Below, piece after piece: positions 12,644 through 24,355 of a stretch of 64,000 bases of DNA (its first letter is position 1; the number at the start of each line of letters is the position of its first letter). The translations under genes and the position numbers were made by a program. The stretch comes from Setaria digitata. Its lineage: Eukaryota > Nematoda > Chromadorea > Rhabditida > Setariidae. Location of the stretch: contig RCAB01000004.1 in the NCBI GenBank assembly GCA_003640385.1, positions 248,001 through 312,000 on the forward strand, in the 5' to 3' direction. The notes under the pieces were generated by a model. That model worked only from the letters and a program-made list of their open reading frames with translations. It ran no database searches and was not told the DNA's origin.

Positions 12644-15017
12644 ATGATAACAGGAATGGTATATCCGTTAATGCGTATGGATCGTACAAGGCGCAGAAAA
12701 TACACTACGGTGACATGTTTCCTGCACGCCATCTCTGCATTGTTCACTCTTATCAGCTTCTTGTTGATACTGCCCGAACTTACGTGTGTTCCTCTCTTTC
12801 GGCATTTTTTCTTTGCTATTGCTTTTTCGAGTTTTGTTCTATTCGTTCCTTCTACATCCAGAAAGGAGTACAGTTACTTTGGTGAAACGGTCATTTCGGT
12901 TTATCTTCACGAAATCGATTAACTGAACTAGCTGGAATTTCCATACCATGTTTGATAGAAATATGGAGAACATTTTCGAAATCAGTGACGACACATGTCC
13001 CGTATTTATTTCTAAATCAGGAAGTTCCGGAATCTTAATGCCAGGATTGTAGGCCGGAGATTGTACAGTTTGTTAGTTATCATAAATTAATTAATCACTT
13101 GCTGGGTTTTGTACCGTTTACGATTGTCTTGCTGCAATTATTCACGTTTATTGTTCACGTTTGCTCAATAGTTGCCTTTGTCGAACAGCGACAAGTCTAC
13201 TCGAGGTGGAGTCCTCGGTATCTGAAGGTTGGTCTGTTGGATTCTCTTGAGTGCTTTCACGATTTTTTACCCCATCTGGTACCAGCTTTGTACGGCTTTT
13301 TTATAATCTTCTGACTCATTAATTCTTTCATACGATTCACCTTGTAGGTTCCATGCCATTTGCTTTCACGAAAGATTCCTACAGTTAGCATAAGTTGTTG
13401 AAGAAAGCCGTGTCAATAGCGTCTGCAGAAATTTGTTATTTGGTACTTTCCCGATGATGACGTAGGCGTTTGTTTTTGCAGTGATTTAATATAAATTGAC
13501 ATCATTATATTTCAGCTGCTGATGTCAGTCCTGATCGTTTCATTCATCTGTTCCTCATTCATCAGCCTTATCATTATCATTTATTATCAAAAGTTCGATA
13601 CTTTCTTAAAAAGTGGAATAACTGAGGTAAATTTGTTTTGGGATGGATTACCGTATGAAATTATAGCATTATCTTTTCATTTTCATTTTGAAAGCGTATT
13701 TGGGGTCAATGATTGGATTTTGAAACAAAAGGTAAGAACTTCTAGCACATAGTTGGATTCAGTACCAAGCAGGCGAATCGTCTTGAAATGAATTGGTTGC
13801 AAGGGTTTTTTGAATGCTGTGGTGTTTTTGGTTTCGGAGATTGGTTGCCCTTGACAGCCGGCAATAGCTTGTCAGAATCGTAAGTTAAGAAATATAAAGA
13901 TCATTTCGCACTTTCGGCTTACATAAAATATTAGTTTAGTTTCCTATTTTCAAAAGATTTTTCATGCCTGTCTAGTTAGAGCCACTAATGATTTCCTTTT
14001 CTTTCTGGAAACATCCACTTTCCATTTCTTCTATTTATGGCATTTCAAAATCTCCTTGCAAATACTTGTTTCGTCAACAGTTTGAAAATTCAAATGCTCT
14101 TTAACTGTCCTTTATTCCAGATAAACCTTACAAACACCTGTTTTTCACATCCCCTGAAAAGAAAAGAATTTGAACCGTTTTTCAGCCATCTGATGAGTGA
14201 TAAAAATCAGCGGTCGCATTGCGTAATGAATGGCTGTTATTTGCCATATTCGTGTTGTATAACCAATCAGCTGAAGTGTTCGCCATTTATACTGCTGCAA
14301 AATTTTAGCAAAAATGAAGAAATTGCTAAACACAGAGTCAAAGAATGGTTTTATTTTACAGGTATTTCATATCCAGATGACAAATTATCGCATCAACATT
14401 TTGAGTCTACAGACTTTCTACAATTTCTGCTCCATATGATAATAGATGCTTCCACCAACGATAATCCTTAGGCAGAGGAACAGAACTCTTCAAGTACGAT
14501 AGTTCAAGAATTGTTTTTGATAATCATTATATCAGACGTTGCTATTTATATTTTAGAATGAGCAGTATATCTATTGTACTTATTTATTTTATTGAAACGT
14601 TGTTCTATAGTTTCTTCTGCCTTTTCTCTTTAGACCGTGAACTTTGGACAACTTATTAAGTGACGTAAGTCTTTAGTTTTTGATTTATAGAAACAGCACA
14701 GAATTCATTCGTCTTACCAATACATTTTCTTCGCTCTCTTTTCACTGCGTGAAGTAACAGCCCCTTCCACTTCAGGTCCAGGTTTTTCAGGTTGTCTCGA
14801 GGAGGTTAAACGAAAATTGCTTATTGTTCTGCCACTAACTTTTTCTATCCTTAATGTTCTGACACAGTGTATTACTCTGTTATATTCACAAATTGTCTAC
14901 ACAAGTTATTACATGGTTGGTCGATGTAATACCCAAGATGCCATACTTCCGGCATGGATTCTGCCATTTCCACCACCATATCCAGAGGCTCTTATTAAAG
15001 TTCGTTTTTCTTTGTGA
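12644..15017 (+). CDS. Peripherin/RDS-like tetraspanin
   Basis: Exons that keep phase are 12644-12787, 13069-13227, 13516-13731, 13773-13879, 14186-14361 and 14791-15017 (TGA), giving about 342 residues (peripherin-2 has 346). Four membrane segments are visible: VTCFLHAISALFTLISFLLI, LGFVPFTIVLLQLFTFIV, MSVLIVSFICSSFISLIIII and LLIVLPLTFSILNVLTQCIT. After TM2 comes YSRWSPRYLK, which resembles the KYAKWKPWLK loop of peripherin. The large extracellular loop has NWLQGFFECCG then GFGDW, then LPYSCC, and a further Cys (TGCLEEVKRK) just before TM4. These correspond to the CCG, GF-DW, PFSCC and RGC motifs of the RDS/ROM subgroup. Tetraspanins organise membrane microdomains; RDS members shape photoreceptor discs in vertebrates, and the role here is unknown. 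The TM1 donor (GTTCCT) and the 41-nt intron 13732-13772 are the weak points. An alternative donor at 15000 could extend the gene to exons at 17171-18342. Confidence 0.8.
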
Positions 15018-17170
15018 AATTGCAGGTCTTCATACTGTATTAACTGCAGGTTCATCTTTATGAATAGTAATTAGAAGCAGTAGTATTTAGAGCGAATCAG
15101 TTCGTTCTTATATGAAAAAAGAAGCAAAAAGTATTAGGCCTATCCATGCCTCTGTTGCCTTTGTTTCATGATGAGAAGAAACAGAGCTGGAAGTTTCTAG
15201 AATACTTACTTTACTTCCTCGTTGAAATAGAAAGGAAGAGATTTCTGTGCCAAGTAGTGCTAGTCCCGTATGTTCGGTTTTTAAATTAGGCTGAAGGAAT
15301 CGTTTTCATTCTGTCCATCAGTAACTGCCTGATGTGTTCGTTTCTCAGAGATGCCAAGAACTCTTGGAGCAGGGTCGTGATTTCCGGGAATTAATCATCC
15401 GAAATGAATTGTCGCTGTGAACAATCCGTTCAGAATGCATGCATAAATGAATGCACTAACAAGTATTGAAAAGTGTCTCCGCACGTTTTTATCTAGATGT
15501 TAGCAAACCTCAAATTTTACAAATAATTAATTAAGAAGGTTTTTGAAATAATGTATCGGAATACTTTTCTTTTCGATCACACATTCTGTTTCAGTTAAAT
15601 GCAATCGTTACTGAAAAGAAATTATATGAAGGATGATAATTAAATGATCAAGTTATCACTTCGATCTACAAATTTCATAATAATGATTGAAAGAATACTT
15701 TAGATTCAAATTGAATTTATAGCTTTTGTTTATTTAAGAAACTTTTGTTTCATTTCCCTGTTTGCGCTAAATTTCGATTCCATTTACGTATAAAATTCTA
15801 TTTGCTCTTTCGTAAAATAGTTTAAATGAGTTTTAGATAAAGATGGCAAGATGGCAAGCTTGAAAATATTAATGTTGGCATTGAAGAATGTCTTGATTCT
15901 TTTTGAATTATGATGCAGTAACTTGCTTCTTCAAGAGAATTTTTGCCACTGATGATATGCTTTGGAAAATTAATTAGAACAAAAAATCAGTCTAGAGACT
16001 GTTTAACTGGAAAACAGTGCATGAGGTTTCTTTATAAGTAACTAATATTTTTATAAGTAACTAGAACCCTTCAGCATCTATATTCTTCGGAGTTTATAGG
16101 TTGATTTATCGATCATTGCAACTGTATTCATATTTTAATTTCGTCCAATTTCCAGAAAAGTTTATCGCTGCTGCAATTACTGACGAAATAAAATATAATT
16201 CCGCTTAGTAAATTATAATTTGAGTTACAATAGAATTCGGTAAAATGAATAACATTACCTGAAAGAATCTGTACAATTTGTCGTCCGAGTTTTTCGTTTT
16301 ATAGAACAATATTGCATAATTTGCATTCCAAAAAAGTTCTTTGGAATTTCTTTCATGAGTTTTTGCTTATTTTTGTTGTGCAAACAAAGGAGATGAAAAG
16401 TTTTTGAAATCGAGAGAGCAGGAGTGTGATTTATTTTGATTTAAGTACTACCTGTTTAGATAGCTAAAGTGTTCCCGATAGCACTGAAAATTTCTTATAA
16501 GAAGTGAGTTTTTTTTTTTTTTCAATTTTTCAGCCGAAAAAATGTTCCATTATTTATTCCACATTTTTCCTGCTTTTTACTAACTTTTGTTTTTTTCTGC
16601 AACTAAAAGTTCGGAAATTCTTTTTCAATTAACGCAACTTTGAAAAGAAAAAGCTGAAAATCAGTGTAATTCAGTTAGTAAAATTTAAGAAAAAAAAAAA
16701 ATGAAATTATGAAGAGCATTGTGTTCGCTTTTACATCATCGTAGAAAATAGCATTGAACCATTAAGTACGACATAGTATGATTCATAAAATAATCTCTGT
16801 TGATTGAAGTCTTCAATTTAATTCTTTTAATTCCTTTCTTTTCTATTCAAAACATTTATTCATTATTGCTTCTTTGACAATAATCCATTTTGTTGATTTC
16901 CATTAACTTCTCAGTCAAATCTTCACTGTAACATCTTATATCCCATTTCAGAAGTAATTGTAGGTAGATCTAATAATAATTGCGATTATGCTGAGCTTAC
17001 CCTACAAATCTTTTGTTGATGCTAAACTTTGAGATTCGGAAATCTTGGCTAAATGATGTATGTAATAACTATATAGCTTTGTTTCATAATAATGATATAA
17101 TAAAATGATAATTATCTCGACTATTTGCTTCACTTTGTATGATATACGTTTGAGATGAAAATTTAGGCAG
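15018..17170. other. AT-rich stretch with no gene seen
   Basis: No spliced coding series or recognisable protein is visible on either strand. Poly-T and poly-A runs are common. A 14-bp unit is tandemly repeated at 16031-16063. The region is either intergenic or a 2.2-kb intron joining the tetraspanin to the exon-like segments at 17171-18342. Confidence 0.5.
16031..16063 (+). repeat. Short tandem duplication (TTTATAAGTAACTA twice, period 19)
   Basis: Two exact copies of the 14-bp unit occur at 16031-16044 and 16050-16063 in AT-rich noncoding sequence. It is probably a local slippage product. Confidence 0.7.
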
Positions 17171-18342
17171 ATGATTAAAATTATGAAAAATGCTGACAAT
17201 CCAGATGGAATTATATGCCAAGGTCAACAGGCTGAGCGAATGATATCTTCAGTAATGGAGGACTGCTGCTCAGATAAAATTTTATCTCAAGATTTTCGGA
17301 ATGTGGCGAAATTTTTGATTTTTTTAAATTTATACACTTTTTTACTTTTATTTTCATTGGAATTTATTACTATGGTGGGATTCATAATTGCTTTCCTTTT
17401 CTACCTTAAGGATTTCCCATCAGAATAACACTGCTTATCTTTCTTGTTTTCTTCTTGTCCGTGAAGGAAAAAAGATAATGAATAAAAAAAATTGGAGCAA
17501 CGAACGTCAGAAAAATTTCTTCCGAAAACTAATATTGATAAGATATGGTTTTGCAACTTTCACTTATTGCATATCTTTTCTCGCTCTTTTTCAGATTTTT
17601 TTAAATGTTTAAATAATGGAAAACAGGGTGGAATTCCTGAACAACTGTTTTCTAAAGTGTACAACGCTGTCCAGTGATGCAGTATCACCAAATTTATCAC
17701 AACGGTCACTCACATTTGATAAAAGAACGACAGTGGACACAAGGATGAAGGTTTTAGCCATTTCATTTAATGTTCTGCCTCTGTCTCCTGACTTGTTCAA
17801 TGATTTGTTTTGTTCTATTGCGACTAAATCCTTCTAATTTATGGCTTTTCAAACTTGGGCAATTATCTATAGACATTAATTATGTTATGTTGAAGAAAAC
17901 AATGAGTGTAAAATCTTTAAATATCAATTTCTTGCAAACTAATGTCTAATAAAAGGCTAGATTTGAAGGGAAAGTTAGTTAAAAAAAAAAAAACTTTATT
18001 TTTAAAAAGTTATTTTTGAATATCTTTTCTTGAGTTTTGTGGATGTTTGCATCTCTGTTAGTACCATTTAAAGTCGTTCTTTCTGTTTGTTTCTCTTTTC
18101 TGGCTCGGCAACGAAATGAAAGACATTGTAAATGATGCGATCATAGATTTGTTGTAAAAAGTTGCAACATTTTGGTGGGTCTTGTAATAATGCCCAATTT
18201 TGCTAGATAACGTAGAAGAATAAATTATTAGTAGCGAAGGGAATAGATCCTTTGATTGTTTCTTTCAGTCTTAATTGGAAAGAGAACAAAGCGTCCTCCG
18301 GCTAGGCCACGAACACGAAAGAAACCATCTGAGCCTGAGTGA
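17171..18342 (+). CDS. Unassigned exon-like segments, possible C-terminal tail of the tetraspanin gene
   Basis: Three coding-looking segments follow splice acceptors. (a) 17171 to about 17302, after AATTTAGGCAG, encodes a hydrophilic peptide with QGQQAERMISSVMEDCC. (b) 17627 to about 17756, after AAAACAG, is open in two frames; one gives a Ser/Thr-rich peptide with LSQRSLTFDKRTTVDTRMK. (c) 18269-18342, after TTCTTTCAG, encodes a basic tail GKRTKRPPARPRTRKK with a TGA stop. Segment (a) can follow the tetraspanin donor at 15000 in phase 0. I could not join (a), (b) and (c) in one frame with good donors, so at least one boundary is wrong or they belong to a separate small gene. No family is recognised. 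Confidence 0.35.
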
Positions 18343-19523
18343 TTCCTATGCTATGCTTTTTCGATTGGTATCATTTTTTTCACAAATATTTTAGTCACTT
18401 CTACGTTGCCTCGAATTTGTTTATTTCCACTGTTTCTCGTTTGCTTCTCATTCTTTTCCATCACGTTTTCAGACACCCATCGAAAAAAGTTGCAACTGAC
18501 AAAACTGACGCTCAGTTTATTCGGCCAATCGTCTCACCTCAGATCACTTTTCTTGATAACAGTTTGTTTCTCGGATACCTGCTGATATTCCAGAGTATTC
18601 AAAGGTCAACATTTCACCTGTATGGTTATGGTCTGTTTTTCTAGAAATAGCTATCCAAGTTAAAGTGACCATTCAAAGCAATGAGCTGAGGGAATTATCT
18701 TCATGCCACAACAAAATAAGTGTTGTCTGTGAGCGTCTGATAGTTTTTTTGTTTTGAGGTTGGAGGTTATATGTATTTATTTGATGTTTAAATTAAGCCC
18801 ACAAGCTTAGTAGCTAGGTAAATGAAGAAGAAATGGTTCATTGTTGCTTTCTGAATGTTTAACTCGTAGGTCATAAAAGAAGTAGCGGAATTTTGATGGC
18901 AGTAAGAACTTCCTTCAGTTGTGATCAGATTTCTCCACTGCAAACTTCAAACTTTTTCATATGTGAGTAATTCTGGAAAATCTAAGCGTGATAATTTATT
19001 CCATTGAACTATTTCATCAGTCTCGCACTTCTACAAAGCAGAAACCATTTCGAGTCATCTCAATTCCAATATTCCTCATATTATGTTCTCTTTTCATGAT
19101 AAGCTCCTGATCATTGCTGTTAAATCCACTTGCACATAACTGTTATGCTTTTCTCAAAAGCAATACCTGTGTTGAAAAGGAATGAATGAAAGAGCATCTC
19201 AAACGGGAATTCAAAATGAGGTGGTCCTTAGCCGTATATTCTGATAAGGAAATTGAAAGCCGTTACTGCCTAGAGCATTAACAAGATACAACTCACTGGC
19301 TATAGTTGTTATTATCGCCATATTATTCGAATCTTTAATACCAATATCCCTTGGCGGACCAGAAGATGTATTTATTTACTGTGAAAAAAATCGAACCAAC
19401 GTCTCCGATCTGATCCATTTTTCGACCAGTTATTGTTTACAACTTTTTATTACAGTCGCATGCTTGACTTTCATTGTCCTCCAAAAATGCTTTTCAGCTA
19501 TCCTGAGATCATTATCCCGATAG
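18343..19523. other. Intergenic or 5' intron sequence, no gene seen
   Basis: Short frames on both strands lack splice context and similarity. A 5' exon with the start codon of the downstream RA-domain gene should lie here or nearby, but I could not identify it. Confidence 0.4.
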
Positions 19524-22500
19524 TGATACTACTGAGGTGATCCTGCCTCGATGGAGTGATGATGATTACACTGTGTTTGCTAAAGTTATAAACTCTTTCA
19601 AACGGTAAGTGGAAGACAGTGGTTGAGATTTATATGCATATCTGTCTATCTCACTGCTTTAGGAGAAGAAAAAGTCGCCATCTTTTAGAAGAGATTGAAT
19701 TATTTTCCAATATGAAGTTTAATTTCTGGTTTTAAAAGCAAAAGGATGAAGGGAAAGATAGAGCCGCAGAGATTTATAGAAATCGCATTATCTTTTGATG
19801 ACGAAGTATGACGGATTCGAACGGATCTTCGGACTCCTCGACCTCTTTGCCTCTCGGCAGTTCACTGTACTCCTCAGAAATGCCACATGAGCGAAGGTTT
19901 TATTCGCTATCCTTATTCCCTCCAAATGTCCCGTTAATCATCCACTCGGGAGATTTCCCAAATTTCCTGGACCACTTTTCTTATCAGCAGCATCTTTGGT
20001 TACAACTGCCATCAACTTTATTTTCTAAATCAAAATTTGTTTGTTTTGTGCTCTGATTTCTTCGTCACCATTTGCTAGCAGTTCAGCTAAAATAACCACA
20101 ATTGCAATGCAAACTACCTTTTAAATAAACATTTAACATAAAAATCATTACTTTTCATCGTTTACAGTAAATTATTCTCTTTGGATAAAGCCGTAAAGTG
20201 CCAAAATTAAAACTATTTTCATCCTAAATGAGATGACTTTTGTTTACTAAATAGTTGTTATAGCTTACTGTTAGTATTCTTCATCTCCGTAAATCGCAAT
20301 CAGTCCTAGTCTAAATGGATAGCCAGTTTTGATCGGTCATTCATTTTCTATCTCAGGAAAAATTCGCAATTGCTATGCAGCATTTTAAGTTCCAGTTGCA
20401 CATCTTTCATTCCCAAGCTTGCAAAAGGTTAACAGCTGCATTTACTGTATGCGGTTGTTACAGCATTAATTATTTCAATTTGGCTAGAGAGAATTCACTT
20501 CCAACCAAAAATCCTAGTCAGCCAATCGTATGGTACCGAAATAGACTGATGTAATTTAATTATGCGACGGTTTCAAATGTATTTACCGCAAAATCCTCTG
20601 CTAATAATGTAAGCCATTTGATTTTCATCTACCGGAAAACATCACAGCAAAGCGAGCTTCTCCAGTTGCAGCGACTGATTCAAACACTCTGTCATTCCAC
20701 GGATTTACGGAACACCCTGAAAGTTGAGCAGACTCGCGAAGAGCTTTACGCCGTATTTTATGAACAAATAACCAACCGTGTGTTGCTGGAACAGATCACT
20801 GCCTGTTTCGCTCTCAATCACTGTCATCTGCGGAAGTGCTAATTTGTCATATTTATGGTCCGTGCAGGGTTTCACAGTTTTTTCATTCTAGCTTTCCAGT
20901 AGTCGGTTTTGAAATACAGTGAACCTGAAAGCCTTTGACGCGTTGAAGGTGCCATTGTAACTGGAAGGAGCGGATATTTATTTGTGTAGTTTTGTGTGGA
21001 ATTAGAAATCGATTGGTCGAGAAATAAGAAATTAATCTTCTAAGAAAGAGTGTGAATGTAGGATTTGTCTGTAAGATCGAACACTGATTTGTTGAGATTG
21101 ATTTTAACTCCTTTTTATTTTGCAAATAAACAGGTGTAATATCGACACACTTTCGAAATGCATTTTGAAATATTACTTCTCAATCTATGCGCATTTTACA
21201 CCGTTTCCTAGTTCACAGCTACTGTTGAGTTTAGTATGAAGTAGTCTGTGGAGGTATTCTGTTGATGATAGTGATGCTCGCGAAGTTTCTTGCTGAATAT
21301 TAAATGGATTAGATATTCTTGATATGGTCTTTACACTCATTCTACTATCTTCATTACTCCTTTATGAAGCCGTTTTTCCTAAATATATCGATTTTTTCTT
21401 TCTCTTTATAAATTCTGAATCCATCAGGACTTCAGTTATAAGCATTTCATCCCGAAACATCCCGAAAACTTCTATACGAAGAAGTTATGAGTGGAATCAT
21501 CACACATTGTCTTCCCTCGTACCTAGTGGAGAGAATTTCAGTGATAATTAATTAGGTTCTCGTCAGACATCCATTTTCCTTCCGTTCAGTTCTGCTCCCA
21601 AAATGAACCGATTAATTATTCACATGTTGCAAAATTCTTTAATTTTGTTTATAATCAGAACATCTCTCAGAAAAGCTTGTTTCTGTCTTACCGGATCATC
21701 ACCTTGTATGAAACTTCGTTCCACCTAAAATACCAGTTATAAGAGCACTTCCTCTTCCTCTTCTCTACATATTGTTATATTATCATGATAATATGCTATT
21801 ATTCTTGATGATATTTTATCGTCGTCGTTCTTTGCAGTACCTTTTTTAAAGCAAGTTTTCTTCTCCTAGTGTTCGAGTTTTTAATTTCCGATTTTTAGGA
21901 AAAAGGTCTCTTTATCGAAGTTATTATTTTTGTGGATTCGATTGTTTTCGATGACGAAAACCCTACCTTTCAATTGTAAAAGAGTGCAACATGTAGAATG
22001 TAAACTTGGAGTCTACCTATTGGTTGTACACTTGGACGCTTATCTGCTGATCATTTTCAGAATGGTTTAGTGTATTTATCCAATAAATATGTGTCAGGAA
22101 TTTAATTTCATTTCAGATGCTAAAATATCAGGTGCGATCAAGGAAATTGTATGCCAAGCATCAAGGCAAAACAAGTAGAAGTAGTAGTCTCAGTACTGCA
22201 TCGCATTCATTTGATAATCCTTCGTCATCATCATTAGAAGAAACAATCCATATTTGCGATCGATCCAATTCCCTGAGTTCTCTAAGTTCTCTGGATAGCA
22301 GCGATTCTAACGAATGGGTTGGTCGTTCTTCATATTTTTTCCTCTTTTTTTGCGATATGGCTTACTTAGTTTATAAAAATGTCTTGATTCAGAATTAAAA
22401 GTATCTACAGCCGTTATCTAGTTTTCGTACTGCTTTTCAACAATTTACTGAAGAAGAAATCGGATAGAGAACAGTTTTTGATATAGGAAATGCTCAGTCC

Positions 22501-24227
22501 ACAAGGGGTTCAAAGTTCGGAACAGTGATAGTTTGTTGTTATGGCAATTTATGTTAAGGTCAGTAATGAAGCGCGATGTTGATTGACTGAAATGAAACTA
22601 TAATTTTTTGTCACTTTAACGGGTGCCATTGTTCACTGATGTGTTAAATAAATAAATCCAAGACATTAAACCTGTTAAGTTTTTGCTATGGAAATATTAA
22701 TGCTTTTTTAATTAATGCCGATATTAAGTATGAATGAAAAGGCTTATTAAATGTTTTGGTTTTACATTTAAAATCTGATAGAAGCTGATACATTGAAATG
22801 ATCATAATTATTTAAATATTACCTTCACAATTCATAATTCCACTTTGAGCTGATGGCATGAAGGTAGTCACTTTTAATACTTGACAGTTGTCGCCAAATT
22901 TTTGATCAAGTTTTTTATAATAAGCTTTTCAAAACATAAAAATTTGGATTTATTTCACAATGACTTTTTTTTTTTTTTGAAAATCTAGATTTCAAGCTGT
23001 TCTTATTACAGGGTACATTGCGCATTTATACCAGCGATATAAAAAAAGACACCGATTATAAAACGTTAAAAATTTCGACCAACCATACAGTGAAAAATAT
23101 TGTCGATACAATTTTGACAAAGTTTCGAATATGTAAAGATCCGAACTTGTTTGAAATTGTCATGGAGGTCTGGACTCGCTACAATGGAGAACAGGTCATG
23201 ATACATTTCAAGTATGCTACTGATACAGAATCGATATATTTCCGCCTTTTGTAAACTGAAAATGTTTTGATGGAACATCTTTGGGGGAATCTCCGTAGTG
23301 ATGCGGAAGTCCTTTGAGGATAAATGTTGGAATTCCCCTAACTGTTGAAATTAACCGGTTTAATTCATTTATTAACTTGTCTGTGAAGAAAGTTTACTTA
23401 CAACTTGTTAATATAAATTTTAGAATAAATTGGGAGGAAATGAGTGATAAAGAAGGTTCTGGAGGTTGTACTTGGCGATCAACTTCTTAGGCTGATAAAT
23501 CTAGGAAATCATATTTTTCAAGATTAACAATTATCGTTTGAGGCAAAATCGACCAGCAGAAATTTTGAATCGTGTGCTTTAACGTATCCATGAACTATCG
23601 GTAAATTAATTTGTGAGATTTAGGTAAAGACGCCTTTATTGTTGCCTCAGGAAGCACGACCGCTAGAACTGCAGCGTTGTCATCCCGTGCACATGTCACG
23701 GTTCTTGATAACAATGTCAACCAATGGTGTCCTTGTACGAATATATGACTACTTACTCTCCCCGGAGGTAATTCTGTTCTTTTCTTCACATACCTTATTT
23801 TATCAATGTTTCTTATTGAACTCTTCTGCTCGTTAATTTAAATTTGCTTGGATGAAAGAATTTTCTTCACTCAGTTATTTGTTAAGAGGAGAAACAAAAG
23901 AATAGTCTCCTTTCTTGCATTTGTTTCGTCCCTTACTCCGAGTAGTTACTGGCATCACCAACTTCATAAATTTCATAAAAAGCATTAAAAACAGTGAGTG
24001 ACTATTAAATGCAGAATACCTACAAATCGCTGTTCATTTCCCCACGAACAACATGTTATGAAACGATCGTTATGCTACTTTCAATGAGCCAACAGCCTGG
24101 ACCACCAACTGATTTCCGGCTATATCTGTCAGAAACGGGTAATGACTTAGACATGAACGATACCTTGGCTGATTTGTATTTGGCACTACCTAAAGGTCAG
24201 AAAGTTTTAATTCGGTCCATCTCCTGA
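19524..24227 (+). CDS. Protein with two C-terminal Ras-association (RA) domains; 5' end not resolved
   Basis: Six 3' exons fit in phase: 20648-20835, 21428-21518, 22117-22317, 23012-23194, 23624-23767 and 24015-24227 (TGA), giving 339 residues. Likely upstream exons are 19524-19604, 19663-19716 and 19745-19805, which also keep phase although the 28-nt gap between the last two is too short for a normal intron. The N-terminal part is charged and helical (RHLLEEIELFSNMK; QSELLQLQRLIQTLCHS). The exon at 22117 is Ser-rich (SNSLSSLSSLDSSDSNEW). RA domain 1 begins GTLRIYTSDIKKDTDYKTL and includes VKNIVDTILTKF and DPNLFEIVMEVW. RA domain 2 begins NGVLVRIYDYLLSPENTYKS and runs to the last residue. RA domains are ubiquitin-fold modules that bind GTP-loaded Ras or Rap. 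No catalytic, PDZ, FHA or DIL domain is seen, so it does not match afadin, RADIL or PLC-epsilon as read. It is probably an adaptor or effector. Which family it belongs to is not recognised. Confidence 0.75.
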
Positions 24228-24349
24228 ATTAAGAAATATCTGCCTTTATTGTCATTACACAATTAGCGCTGCCGTCCTCTTCTACTGCTTTGCTATTGCT
24301 CGATTTGTTGTATATGTGACATGACATGACATCAACAAGCTCGGAAAAG

Positions 24350-24355
24350 ATTAAA
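24350..24355 (+). terminator. Candidate poly(A) signal of the RA-domain gene
   Basis: ATTAAA lies 123 nt after the TGA stop. It is the first such motif downstream of the gene and is judged by position only. Confidence 0.35.

Noticed and set aside
23012..24227. RA pair interpreted as the tail of PLC-epsilon
   Set aside because: PLC X, Y and C2 domains should precede it, and the upstream exons encode only charged and Ser-rich sequence.
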